From contig BCKE01000054.1 of assembly GCA_001600495.1 (NCBI GenBank), positions 193,670-257,669 of the forward strand: 64,000 nt of DNA, written 5' to 3'. This DNA is from Pilasporangium apinafurcum. Lineage: Eukaryota; Oomycota; Peronosporomycetes; Pythiales; Pythiaceae. Positions within the stretch are counted from its first letter, which is position 1, and the number at the start of each line of letters is the position of its first letter. Positions 22,122-32,673 of the stretch are shown piece after piece. The notes below the pieces were generated by a model, which searched no databases, had not been told where the DNA came from, and saw only the letters and a program-made list of their open reading frames with translations. The position numbers and the translations under genes are program-made.

Positions 22122-23199
22122 AGGAGCCCTCCTTAGCAAAGCATAAAAAATCATATTTGATCTGAAGAAGATCATCTCAAGAAGCGAGAACCTGGGCTAC
22201 GACGAATGTGTACTGTCGCTACATAGATAAAAGAGTGGGTGCTTGTGGATGGTACTATGACAAAAATCGGCAATGCGATAACGGGACCAGGAAGTCAACA
22301 AGCAAGCTTGCAGAAGTAGACATGTATGATATGAGAGGATATCGAGTAGAGCATGTATCGACTTGGTTCAATGGGGCTGTATTGGCATGCTAAGTATGTG
22401 TTACAGCTGAGCCATGCGTTTTACATTTTGAAGCAATGTTGCACAGAGGAGCGAAAACAACAAACCCATGCTGGTCTTCCATTTTCATCTTTCTTTAATT
22501 ATACCATCTACTACGAATCCCATCTGCATCGAGGATGTTTAGCTCTTGAGGACCTTGCCTCTTCTGGTTGCTAACTTTTCAAATAGTGAAAGGAATCTCC
22601 AGTTTTGGATCTTGAAACGTTGTTTGTGATTCATTGGTTGATATATTCTTACCACGAGCCAATAAACGTTCATTGGATTTGATTTATTACATTCATGAAA
22701 GGAGACACGCATCATCCAAGCAACGCAGCGAGGCTAGGTCAACTTCTTTTGACTTCGCTTATGAAAAATCTCAACACAATTTTCACAAAGGTAATGGACC
22801 AAGACGTGTATTGCATCATCAATGCACCTGAATGTATAGCGCTGATTGCTGTTAGTATCACCATGAGACTTTTCTCAAAAGACCAGATTATCAAGTGATG
22901 ATCATAGCTAGACGAGCAGCTAGCATAAACAGCAGATGGCAGCAGTCAGTGACTGGATAGAATGATGGATTTCCGTTGTAAAAAAAATACGCCGTCGACC
23001 GTGCATGGAGGTTGAAAACAAGATGAATCAGATGGAATCGCGAATAGAGCAACCATCTGTGTCACCTGCTCTTTGTTCTTTTCATATGTCACGTTGGGAC
23101 AGCCCAACAGATACAGAGTATCTGAGAAGACATCAAGAAAACCACAACGTATGGTGACATGGATGTGAAGTTGTCACGTAGCTGTCTGACCGATGTACC
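22122..23199. other. intergenic, possible decayed sequence
   Basis: Between the kinase gene and Fanzor copy D. A 67-codon frame at 22695-22898 has a protein-like stretch (QDVYCIINAPECIALIAV) but no recognised family. It could be a remnant of a mobile element or a gene. No RNA gene was seen. Confidence 0.4.
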
Positions 23200-23490
23200 G
23201 AAAAGAAGATGCACTCCATAGATCTTATGAGATACCGAAATATTGGTAACTCTGGAAAGATCTTCTGTCAATGTTGTTTGGGTTCGATTGGATTACTTAA
23301 GACTAGACAACCGCGAAGTAGACATCTCTGATATGTGGAGTCGATGAATAAGTGGTGATTTTTGAGGAGAAAACAATGTTTCTACGAGCATTGACATCTT
23401 TATCAAGCACAAAGTTGCAAGTGAGGACACTTTTCAAACTTTCTTCTACCAGACATTTTATAAGGAGTGTTGGTAGAGCCAGACTGATGA
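23200..23490 (-). pseudogene. Fanzor (TnpB-like nuclease) C-terminal remnant, copy D
   Basis: The minus strand encodes CNFVLDKDVNARRNIVF (about 23433-23383), the second half of a TnpB/Fanzor zinc ribbon joined to the RuvC-III motif D-x-N-x-x-R-N. A Cys-Pro-His stretch just before it is in a frame offset by one base. A short divergent C-terminus leads into non-coding DNA homologous to copies B, C and E (ACCCAAACAACAT, then the hairpin). No RuvC-I or RuvC-II region is visible, so this is a broken 3' fragment. The catalytic Asp position (D in DKDVN) is kept. Confidence 0.75.
23220..23263 (-). ncRNA. conserved Fanzor 3' hairpin, copy D (candidate guide-scaffold RNA)
   Basis: In the sense (minus) orientation the outer stem is AGATCTT/AAGATCT, then GAG/CTC, a T-T mismatch and TACC/GGTA closing the loop. 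Position and architecture match copies B, C and E while stem sequences differ. Expression as a Fanzor guide RNA is inferred from where TnpB/Fanzor RNAs usually arise, the 3' end of the element. Confidence 0.55.
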
Positions 23491-24116
23491 AGAATGGACA
23501 GTATCAGGTGGATTCGGCAGTACAGTATAAAAAACTGCAGCGTTTTTTTTTCCTATCCGTCGTCCACACGTGCATACATGTGGGTGTGTCACACTTGCTC
23601 TTATGAAAAACGGCTCATCTGATTGGTCCCCATAGTGACATTATTTCACCCAATCACAACGCCAGGTGGGTTTCCACCACCAAACCGACCATAGTTTCAT
23701 CTAGTCAACTCGTTTTTCTTTCGAAACCCTTCGCCCCACAATATCGACCACATAATTTACGTTTGCAAACAAGTAATTTACATGTAATTTACTTTGAAGG
23801 ATTTGATGCGAAAATTAAAACTAGTATGCGAAATCAGATGCTCAACTTCTTGCTGGACGAACGACAGGGGTCATGTGTGCGACATGTGTCCTGTGAGGAC
23901 GTGTAGGGTGTAAATTCCCGACCATTCTGTAGTTTACTTTGTAAATTACGGCTTCACCAATTTTGGTTTGATTCAGAAAAGAAATGTTTTCCGGAGCGCG
24001 TCTAGACCAGCTAAGTTACAGGAAACAGCGACCGTCACTCGTGGAGAAAAGTGAGGGAAAGAAGAAGGCAAGCGAAGACACAAGGAGCAACTTCTAAGTA
24101 TACAAGAAAAACAACG
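23491..24116. other. intergenic, promoter of the PX-kinase gene
   Basis: Contains the 5' flank of Fanzor copy D, heavily decayed, and the promoter of the plus-strand kinase. A repeated TAATTTAC word occurs around 23755-23790. No gene is supported. Confidence 0.45.
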
Positions 24117-26304
24117 ATGGCCACGCTGAGTGTGGTAGTCAGTGGCTACGGGGTCGCTCGCGATGCCCACCACAATGAGTGTGCGGTACGTTATGCTTGT
24201 GGCAGTTGAAAATGCTTTGATAATGGCAGCCACCAACAGATCATTTCTTTGCATCTTTGGTCGGTTCGTATGGCTCTGTGAATAGCGACTAATATCCTTG
24301 CGAATGTGCCAGGTATTTTTTGTGACGGTGCAGCAGGGTGGATGCAACAGCTGGACAGTGTATCGCCAATATGATAGTTTCCAGCGACTCAGCTCCCAGG
24401 TACGTTGTGGTGCAATACGATGTCACATGTGCGAGTTGCACGATATCGAGCGGATTAAATGATCTATATGGAATTGTTTGTTGGTGTTGATTCAGTTGAT
24501 GATGACTTTTGGTGGCGCGGTGCCGCCGTGTCCGATGACACTATGTGACGTGCGGTTCCCTGACAATTTGGAGAAAGCACGTGTGGAGCTGTCGATGTGG
24601 ATCATGCAATTGCTGCAGCACCCACCACTCTACCAATCGCATGCGTTCATCGACTTCGTGAGTGCCGATGCAAATGTAAGTTGATTGGTGGTGTTGTGTC
24701 TGATCACTAGCGAACTCGTGGTTCTCACTTGCATTTTGTGTAAATACCTGTCTGTAGATGCCACCACCTGGTTTGCAACAGAATGCTGGACATCCTGGTC
24801 GAAACATTGGCGAATTGGATGTAAGTCGCCTTGACAAATTGCGATTGGCAATGCAAAAAAAAATGGATTGCAGAATGCAGAAAGAGTGGTGGAGTCTAAT
24901 CTGCAATGGTGTTTTTGTACAATTTTCATCAGATGGATGAAATGTTCGACTCATCAACCGACGATCGCACGCACGATGATGATGATGTAAGCAAATGCAG
25001 CCCGTAGAACGGACAACCTCGTTACCGCTATCTTGATAGCAGGAGCAGTAGCAGCTCACACATAGCATGTTTGCTTGATGATGTTGCAGATGTTTAGCTT
25101 TGACTACAACACGGATCTCTCCGGCGGCCAGCTGAACAGCCACCAGCATCAGTTGCAACAACAGCCGCCAGCATTGCCACCCAAGAAGGAGAAAGTGGAA
25201 CTGGATGATTTCCAGATGATCAAAGTTATTGGTAAAGGTAGCTTTGGCAAAGTGTTGTTGGTTCGCAAGCGTGACACGGGCTTGATCTACGCCATGAAGG
25301 TCCTACGCAAGGAAAACATTATCAAACGGAACCAAGTTGAGCATACCCGTACGGAACGGCATGTGCTTGGGTACGTGCGTCATCCGTTTATTGTGGGACT
25401 GAATTATGCGTTCCAGACGTCCGAGAAGCTCTATTTTGTGCTGGATTACTGTGCCGGTGGGGAGTTATTTTTCCACTTGGGCAAGGTTCAGCGCTTTCCC
25501 GAACACCGTGCACGCTTTTACGCAGCTGAGATCACGTTGGCAATTGAATACGTGCACAATTTGGACGTCATCTATCGTGACCTCAAGCCCGAGAACGTGT
25601 TGCTGGATGAAAATGGCCACATTCGGTTGACCGACTTTGGATTATCGAAAGAGGGTATTCAAGACGATTTCTCCGGCGCAAATTCGTTCTGCGGAACGCC
25701 AGAATATCTGGCACCGGAGATCTTGAATCGTTCGGGCCATGGACGAGCAGTGGATTGGTGGTCGCTTGGTGCGTTGTTGTACGAAATGCTAACAGGACTA
25801 CCGCCATTCTATTGCAGAGACCGCGATAAATTGTTTGAAAAGATCCGTAAGGGTGACCTCACGTTCCCGAAATATCTGTCTCCACATGCCAAGGACTTGC
25901 TCACGAGATTGCTAGAACGTGACCCAACGAAGCGATTAGGAACAGGTCCAGATGATGCTGGTGAAATCAAGAACCATCCGTTCTTTGCTGAGATTCAATG
26001 GGATGCTCTGGCAACGGGTCAGGTACCTCCACCATGGCGGCCAACGTTCTCAGGAGCTTTGGATACGTCTCAGTTCGACCGCGAGTTTACCGAAATGCCG
26101 ATTGTGAGCCCAGATAACCACGTACGCGGCGTGGCCATGACCCGACGACCTGCGAATGCAGGCGGCATCTATGGCAGTTTGACAAATGCAGGAGATTTGT
26201 TCAAGGGCTTCACGTATACGGAAGACTCGTATTTACAGGATGGATTGCCGCAATTTGGTAATCGATATGTCGGAAACACAAGGATGCCACAAACAAATGT
26301 ATAA
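24117..26304 (+). CDS. PX-domain AGC protein kinase (SGK3/CISK-like architecture), six exons
   Basis: Exons: 24117-24185, 24313-24399, 24496-24675, 24758-24820, 24933-24986 and 25090-26304, giving 555 residues. Every intron is phase 0. Exons 1-3 encode a compact PX domain (SVVVSGYGVARDA, WTVYRQYDSFQRL, AFIDFVSAD), a module that binds phosphoinositides, usually PI3P. After an acidic and Gln-rich linker comes the AGC kinase: GKGSFGKV at about 197, YAMKVLRKE, YRDLKPENVLLDE, TDFGLSKEG and a T-loop with SFCGTPEYLAPE. The C-tail has a hydrophobic motif FKGFTY near 522. Endosomal recruitment through PX and T-loop plus hydrophobic-motif phosphorylation are inferred from SGK3. The frame beginning at 25075 alone would miss the PX domain. 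Confidence 0.9.
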
Positions 26305-26681
26305 AGTGCATCACCAACACGGAATGAAGAGACAATACTAAGGATGCAGGGACTAACGACCTATTGCTACTACAACCGCCAATCATTCGCTACTTGGAGG
26401 CGGACTTAGCAGTTCAAAAGGTGGAGGGTGAAGACAGATGATAAGCGAGACAACAAGAAGAGGGTTAATGTGGAGTTTGTAAGATCGTGGGGAGTCCAGG
26501 AGATGGGGGAGTTGTAGTAGTAGCAACCTACAGTAGTGGTGCCGACGTGGCCGTCATTTTGGGTTTGGGCTTTTTAATTGTATAATTTGGAGGTTTTGTA
26601 TTCTCACGCAACACATGAGAAAATAAATTTTTTGGTTTAGCCGCTCGTAGACATCAACGTCACTACCTAGTAAAAATGTCT
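26305..26681. other. convergent 3' region
   Basis: This stretch lies between the stops of the PX-kinase and the minus-strand membrane protein. It contains AATAAATT at about 26622, usable as a poly(A) signal, and nothing else recognised. Confidence 0.5.
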
Positions 26682-27749
26682 TTAGTCGTTTTTTTTGTCA
26701 GGCGCTTCCGCTGTAATAGCATCCGTCATTGTAGTGGTAGTAACTATGGTGGTAGTCGTTTTCTTAATGCGTGTGTGTCTCGGTGTATTTGGTTTACTTG
26801 AAACAGGGATCGGTGGAGGCATTCGTGACGTGTAAATGACGACCACACCCATGGCAATGAGCGTTACGCCGCCAATCAGTAGCCATATCGTCACGTCTGA
26901 CCGCTTTTCCAGACGTCGCTGCATTTCTTTCGCGAGGAATTCCTTTGATTGTTGGATCGTCAGCCGTATGTTGCGTGATCCATTGGCATCGAGCTCCCAG
27001 GCATACACTATCGAAAATTTGTGTTCTACAAATCAACCAAACATAAGAAGTGTTCAGTAATAACATTGGACTAACCTCAACTATGTCTATGTGTTTGCTT
27101 TAAACGTACCACGGCTGTCGATCACCATTTCGACCTCATACGACACAGTCAATGGTTCCTCTGGTCGCTTGTATGAACTAGTGCCAGTGTTGGCCGTCTT
27201 GTCTAGAGGATCGCGCATCGCCTGGAGCACCAGCACCAAACGATCATCTTCGCCTGGTTTCTTGTATTTATTATGCCGTCGCGTCTTTTCTGGGTCTTTC
27301 TCACTGAAACTTGTGAATGTGTACCCTTTCGCATACCCATGCCGCTGAATTTCCTGAAAAGCCTTCTTGGAGATCTCAATCGTAAACGCAAACTGTGGGT
27401 CATGTGCCTGGATATCAGCCAGCTTCTCTTGTTTCCACTGCGCTTCTGGTTCTTTAGTCACAGTTGTTTGCTGTGTCTGTTGTTGTTCAACCAGTCTTTC
27501 AAATTCTTCAACCGAAATTTCCTGTTCTTCGCCGTTGGCTTTGGTGATTGTCATCCGTTGCGTCTTGTCTAAGTTCATCAAACCTTCGACATCGTTGTGT
27601 TCCGCAGCTATTACAAGTGTAAAGAGATTACAGAAAATAAACAAGAAGCATGTGGCCAACAGAACGCGCCGCGGCAAGATAAGAGCAAATGTATCTCCGC
27701 GCATGCTGGATGTGGGAGAAGTGCTTTGATTTTCCCTCCCGAATCTCAA
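26682..27749 (-). CDS. type I single-pass membrane protein, function unknown
   Basis: Two exons (27749-27110 and 27025-26682; donor GTACGT, acceptor TAG) give 327 residues. An N-terminal hydrophobic signal (VLLATCFLFIFCNLFTLVIA) is followed by a roughly 200-residue luminal domain with a coiled Gln/Glu segment and a beta-rich part (FAFTIEISKKAFQEI, LTVSYEVEMVIDSR, IVYAWELDANGSR). One transmembrane helix follows (VTIWLLIGGVTLIAMGVVVI), then a Thr-rich, basic cytosolic tail. The start may instead be the ATG at 27704 (MRGDTFALI), closer to the signal core. I do not recognise the family; an ER or secretory-pathway membrane protein is the plain reading. Confidence 0.75.
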
Positions 27750-28980
27750 AACAATGCCACGTCATTTTTCCATTGGGACAAATCGCCATTACCTCTATAA
27801 GATGGACAGAAAGCGAAATGTACCTTATAAGAAGGTTTTTTAGGACATGTTTTGATCCTATCGTACTTTAGTGGGATCACTATAGTGAACATCGTGTGTC
27901 ATGAAGTTGAGGGCTAGCTTGAAAGTTAGTGGCTACATTCTGTGGGAGCTTTAGAAGCATCTCCTATCATCCGTGCTCATCAATCACGAAAGGACTGTTG
28001 ATCGAATGTATGTATCATCGTCGTCATTCACTTCCCACACAACGGCCCATGTCTCGATTTGTGAAGCTTTGTCGCTAGTCGCCGTGGTCTTTTTTGGTTC
28101 TAGTGAAAGTTTGATGATGGTGGTCAAGAGTACGCCACTCACAAAGCCTCAGAGATGCAGTGGTCATTTCGGTGTTGGTATGGCTCTAGTTCCATGACAA
28201 GAAGTTTGATGTATCGAAACCACCGTCGATGTACGCACTCATATGGCTTGCGTGTCGCCATACCGAATGTCTCCACATGGCATACGATGCCAAGGACATT
28301 TTCATATGTCTGATAAAATAAAAGAATGGTTTTGCGTCATTCACTGGGGGGTATAATGACGGCATCGTCAAGATCCATCTGATACCTCGTTCGTAGTTCT
28401 CTAAACTTCTAGAAATGGTCGCGGAAATTAGTAGCGGGCACCCTTCGCTCGCAGCTTTAACTTCATCCTTGTCCTCAAATATACCTGGCATCCGAGCAGT
28501 GCAAGTCGATGTTTCAGTGTCCGCCCATATCTCACAATAAGCCGCACCTTTCGATCGATGACATCCACAAAGACGACAGTGCGAAGTCACCAATAGCAAC
28601 ATCATTTAACCTTTTTTCTCCAAGTGTACTACCGGAAGTACATCCTCTTTTACAGTGTAAGTTAGTTTCTACTGGATTTAGCAACGAGCACTCTACTTGG
28701 CATAAAAGAGTAGATTCTGAGGATTCTTTCGCTATTTCATTTTCTGCAGGGCAACAAATAGTTATGACGATATTGGCATGTGGAGATTGTAAGGTAGGTG
28801 GGCAATTGGAAAGTGATCGTGTTTCTGGTTTTAACTACCTACTGATTATCCATTTGTAAACAGCTATGTATTCTTATTGCTAAGCATTCCTTTTACAACT
28901 ATCCTGAACCTTCTACCAATTTAACTTGATGGTCTAGAGGTCTATCTGTTTTTGAAACGTTAATAGTGTTCTGATCAAAT

Positions 28981-29511
28981 GTGCGCTTCTGGAACCTACC
29001 TTCTCGCACTATGCTTGCAACTCTCGTTCGCGACAGTGATTATTTCGAAAAGCACCAAGACAAGATGATCAAGAGTGCTGTTTCACTGCTGGTCCGTGTA
29101 AGCACCCAAACTCAGTATAGCTTACTCGGCCAGATACTCGCGTGTGGAAAAACAAGTTTCAAAGCTCAGCTAAAGGCAACATTAATGTTCCCACAACGAC
29201 CCTACAGAAGAAAATTGGTTTTAGATGTCGTGTTGCTGATGTGGACGAGCAAGCTGTGTTGTGCTTGTTAGAAGAAGATGAAGGGGTTCGTCCTTGACGG
29301 AAAAGTTGTCAGTGNCAGTCTTTATGGTGTGCGACACTGCAAAAATAGTGAATGCCATCGCACATTGTGGGACCATGACATCAACGCTGCAATCAACATT
29401 TTGAAACTCTTCATCGACCAAGTGAAGAAAAAGAAGAGACTCGAGGCATTCACAAGGAAAAAGAATGAGTTGGTACTCGAAATCAAAAACTGAGGTGATA
29501 AACGACCTCAC
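28981..29511 (+). pseudogene. Fanzor (TnpB-like RNA-guided nuclease), copy A, broken
   Basis: The C-terminal half is recognisable. One frame reads VPTTTLQKKIGFRCRVADVDE (about 29190-29250). A small deletion or frameshift then moves to TSKLCCAC, an in-frame TAG (29269-29271) follows, and the frame continues to VRHCKNSECHRTLWDHDINA with AINILKLF. This is the standard TnpB/Fanzor order: SKLC-x2-C, C-x4-C zinc ribbon, then the RuvC-III motif D-x-N-x-A-x-N. One N lies at about 29315. No intact RuvC-I or II motif is visible upstream. It differs from copies B-E in sequence and 3' flank. The stop codon sits in a small hairpin (TGAGGT/ACCTCA). Confidence 0.8.
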
Positions 29512-29538
29512 TGCTATGATTCCGGAAACGGATGAGTA

Positions 29539-29602
29539 TAACCTTTATTCCCCATGTGTTCTGTACCGCGCATAATACAAAACACGTGGAGAATAAAGGT
29601 TA
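29539..29602. repeat. 64-bp imperfect palindrome at the right end of the Fanzor A element
   Basis: Arms TAACCTTTATTC and GAATAAAGGTTA are perfect over 12 bp and pair on with two mismatches for another 10 bp, with TGTACCGCG near the centre. The right arm is also the element's terminal repeat. Related palindromes occur at 28606-28650, 29815-29860 and 59723-59782. Confidence 0.75.
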
Positions 29603-29725
29603 AGTGTCGACGATGCTCTGAGAAAGACAAGTAATAAATTTTCCGCGTCCTGATCAATCATTTCGCTGGCACATTCTGGGAAACCTCCACACGAACTCTA
29701 TGAGAGTCTCTTTTCTGCTCATAAT

Positions 29726-30476
29726 CAATGGATACAAACAAGACGAGTAAGAAGAAGATGTTACAAACCACGTCTCTTCTTGCACAAATCGCTAAATGAT
29801 TGTGAAAGATTATTTAGTCCCATTTGTACCACCAGTGGTACAAATAGGAAGTAAAAGTTATAAAGCACTGCCACAAAATCTTTCTGTTCTACAAACATGT
29901 CGATTGATAACCATTGCTGCGTGCAGTTTTTTGTTATTACGATGATTGAACGATTGAATGCCATTTACTGACGATGGTGAACTTGTTTTTCGATCTTGCC
30001 AAGAGCAACTGCGATTCTCTCGTCGTCACCTTGAAGTTTTTTATTCGCTGCATTTATAGAAAAGCAGATCTTCTTCGTTCATCGTCACATTCATCCATTT
30101 ATTCATCGTGATTCATCATTGTAGTAGCAGGAAGCTAAAATGCCGTCAAGGTCGTCCATAAAGACTACAATGCTTGATGTAGATCGTTTCTCAACTATCC
30201 GAGTCTTAATATGAGCCATCTGAAGCTCAATAGCAAACTCACGCCACCTATCGCTCATTATTGATCAGCAGAGAGCTGCCATGATATCATTCGTTTGGCC
30301 ACAGCAACGAAAAATCAAAATTTGTCACCGTTTGCGTGATCGCCATCATCAGAACCATTCTCTCGGACGGATCCGTCTAAGTACGAGTGACCATTCCATC
30401 AAATGATACATGATATTCTTCGTTCTACGCTTGGTTTCAGTGGCTTCATTCAGAATTCGGATAAGTTGAGGGTAAG
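29726..30476. other. promoter region of the first intact lipase
   Basis: Apart from the palindrome near 29830, short blocks around 30000-30050 resemble the region upstream of the second lipase (for example CACCTTGAAGT), so the tandem duplication included upstream DNA. No other gene was recognised. Confidence 0.5.
29815..29860. repeat. palindromic repeat related to the Fanzor A ends
   Basis: A core with arms ATTTGTACCAC/GTGGTACAAAT (29822-29845), flanked by TTAGTCCC on the left and AGTAAAAGTTA on the right. It resembles the palindrome at 59723-59782 (GTGGTACAAGTGGGG). It may be a solitary miniature element. Confidence 0.6.
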
Positions 30477-32157
30477 ATGCATGAAATCACGACCACCAAG
30501 TATCCTGTCGTGTTCATCCATGGTAAGTGACCATCAAGGTCGTCTCAACTGTTAACGAGAACTGATGCGTAACGTTTATGTATCTATGCTGCATGCAGGT
30601 GCGTTTGGATATGGTAAACAGCGACCGTTGTGGAACTACTCGCCTCCCTATTGGCCCGAGAAGCAGTTGAACCAGCTCAATCCAAACCACATTATTGTTG
30701 ACGTGGGTTTTGTTTCTTCAGATCACGACCGCGCCTGTGAAATCTTTTATCAATTACTCAGTGGCACTGTTGATTATGGCGAACAGCATGCAGAAGCATG
30801 TGGACATAGCCGCTTTGGTACGCATTTCCCAAATGGCAAGCACGAAAAATGGGGAGAAACGCACCCAGTGCACTTGGTGGGCCATTCACTTGGCGCAACG
30901 ACTGCTATTGAGCTTTATCAGTTGCTCTGTTCGGATTTCTTTGGTGTAAGGACAAGTCATAAATGGGTGAGATCCATTACGTGCATCGCTGGGCCACTTA
31001 CAGGGTCGACGCTGCCCTATTTGGTGGGGCTCCATCACAGCCTGCCAATGCGTCGAGGAACAATCTTTCATATCATGTGTATTGCATTGGTGGTCTGGTT
31101 GAAACTCGCTCATTATTTTCCGCGGCTGAATCACATCTTGGCACTACGCATGCCGCAATGGGAACATCTATCTGCTCGCAAGCTTATGTCTGTGACTGGA
31201 CCAGTCAATACGTCAAAGGATTCGGGGATGTACAACATGATCCCGGCAACACGCATTCGCAAAAACGCGATGCTACAGCATATGGACCGCGTGCATTTGC
31301 TCAGTATCACGACTTCTCACAGGACTGCACATGTTCCTACTCGCGAGGTTTTGTCGCTGGTGATTATAGTGCTACTTGGCATCAGCAAGGTCCCACGATG
31401 GTGGCGGAAAGTGCCCCATTGGCAAAGCATCAGGACTGCAGTGATTACTGCGCTCTTGGTGTCGCTCTGGTCCAAAGTGAAGGAGCTGGACGTGTCGAAA
31501 TTGCCGTCGATGTATGCGCTCATGTGGCTTATGCGGCGACGTGTGAAGAGTCTTGATATGATTTATGATGGTATGGCTGTTATTGCTCATCTGTTTTGGT
31601 TCGACGAGTTTGGTCATTTGTAACTTCGGTATGCGTTTGTGGTAGGATTCGAAGCTAGTCATTGGGAGCACAACGATGGTGCCGTCAATATTCATTCAAT
31701 GCTTCGCCCTTGGTTCCCGAAGCCGCAAGAGATGACCGCTGAGATTAGTAGCGACCAATCACTACCGTTAGCGTCCACACCATCTTTAGCATCGGCTTTA
31801 TCCGACATACCAACAGTTCAAATTGGAACCGAAACTCTCTTGTCGCGAAACGAGTCGTACATCTCGATCGATGAGTTCCACAAGGAGGATGGTGGTGATA
31901 CAACCACAATGAAATCAAGTCGGTCATTTGAGAAGGGCAAATGGTACGTGTTTCGTGTTCCTAGCAACCACTTGGCAGGTACGTACTGGGACAGTAATGC
32001 CCACAATCTCTACAAGAGCCTCTTTACGCTGCTGGCCAGTGAATACGAGCAGGAGGACCAAGAAATGGAGGGAGAACAAGAAGGCGAGAGGAAGATGATG
32101 ACAACGGTAGTGAAGAAGAAGGATCAATTCAATACTGCACCAGCCTCTTCTGGGTGA
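30477..32157 (+). CDS. alpha/beta-hydrolase lipase resembling bacterial family I.5, tandem copy 1
   Basis: Exons 30477-30522, 30599-31570 and 31646-32157 give 509 residues. The fold is close to thermostable Bacillus/staphylococcal (family I.5) lipases: oxyanion segment VVFIHGAFGYG, SSDHDRACE, GTVDYGEQHAEACGH with SRFG, and the nucleophile elbow GHSLG (Ser112). The candidate acid region is HNDGAVNIHSM and the His segment SNHLAGTYWDSNAHNLY. Asp59, His79 and His85 match the spacing of the zinc ligands known in that family. There is no signal peptide, so the enzyme is probably intracellular. It presumably hydrolyses acylglycerols. It pairs with the next gene: exon 2 is 972 nt in both and the intron positions are the same. 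Confidence 0.88.
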
Positions 32158-32673
32158 ATGCATGAATGCTATAAATGTAGAAAGGAGCGTTTGGTTTGAG
32201 ATCCTGGCGTTTCGACGAACAGGTGTACCTGTCATAACCTATTGAGCGAGCGTTGTAGAATCTTTATAAGGATCTTCATGTTCTTATAAAGAGGCATCTA
32301 TGGCTAAGATAGAAGTTGGGCTTCCGAACTCGGGCAGGAACATTTGCATGCACCATAATATGCACCTTTTTGCACACCTGTAACTTTCGCTCACTAATGG
32401 CTATGGATGATTCGTTGATGGTGGAGACTTCGTTAATATATAACGGTCTGCATGGTTCAATCCTCCAGTTGCAACGGTGACCCATTCATCATCACCTTGA
32501 AGTTCGACTAAGTACGAGACTTTTGTGGAAGCTTCTAGCTTTTGATAGCTTGGACAGCTCCTTCTTCCTCCTTCAGTCTTCCTCAGAGGCATCGCTCGGT
32601 ACGTGTTTGAGAGGTCACCAAATGCTTTAGGTAGAAATGGGATCAATCAGTTGTTCTTTTGATGCAAATAGGA
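32158..32673. other. promoter region of the second lipase
   Basis: Spacer between the tandem lipases, with blocks similar to the region upstream of copy 1 (around 32460-32510). No gene or RNA was seen. Confidence 0.5.

Larger units (their letters stand above)
28606..29603 (+). mobile_element. roughly 1-kb TTAA-flanked element with inverted terminal repeats carrying Fanzor copy A
   Basis: The left end TTAACCTTTTTTCTCC and the right end, whose reverse complement reads TTAACCTTTATTCTCC, match at 20 of the first 22 bases. TTAA stands at both ends (28606-28609 and 29600-29603), as expected for a TTAA target duplication of the piggyBac type. The element interrupts the decayed lipase copy; the two intact lipases show the uninterrupted site. 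The only recognisable coding content is a Fanzor C-terminus, so mobility must have relied on a transposase supplied elsewhere. Confidence 0.75.
27990..29725 (+). pseudogene. decayed third copy of the lipase gene, split by a Fanzor element
   Basis: By eye the plus strand follows the 3' half of the two intact lipase genes, with many frameshifts and stops. About 28020-28230 matches the block before the second intron (compare CCGTCGATGTA in this copy and in lipase 1). About 28330-28440 matches the start of exon 3 (TATAATGACGGC, then GAAATGGTCGCGGAAATTAG). About 28535-28600 matches the segment with TCGATCGATGA. The match then stops at a TTAA and resumes after 29603 with the segment for the catalytic His (AATCATTTCGCTGGCACATT). 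The insert is the Fanzor element. The 5' half of the gene was not found. Confidence 0.8.
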
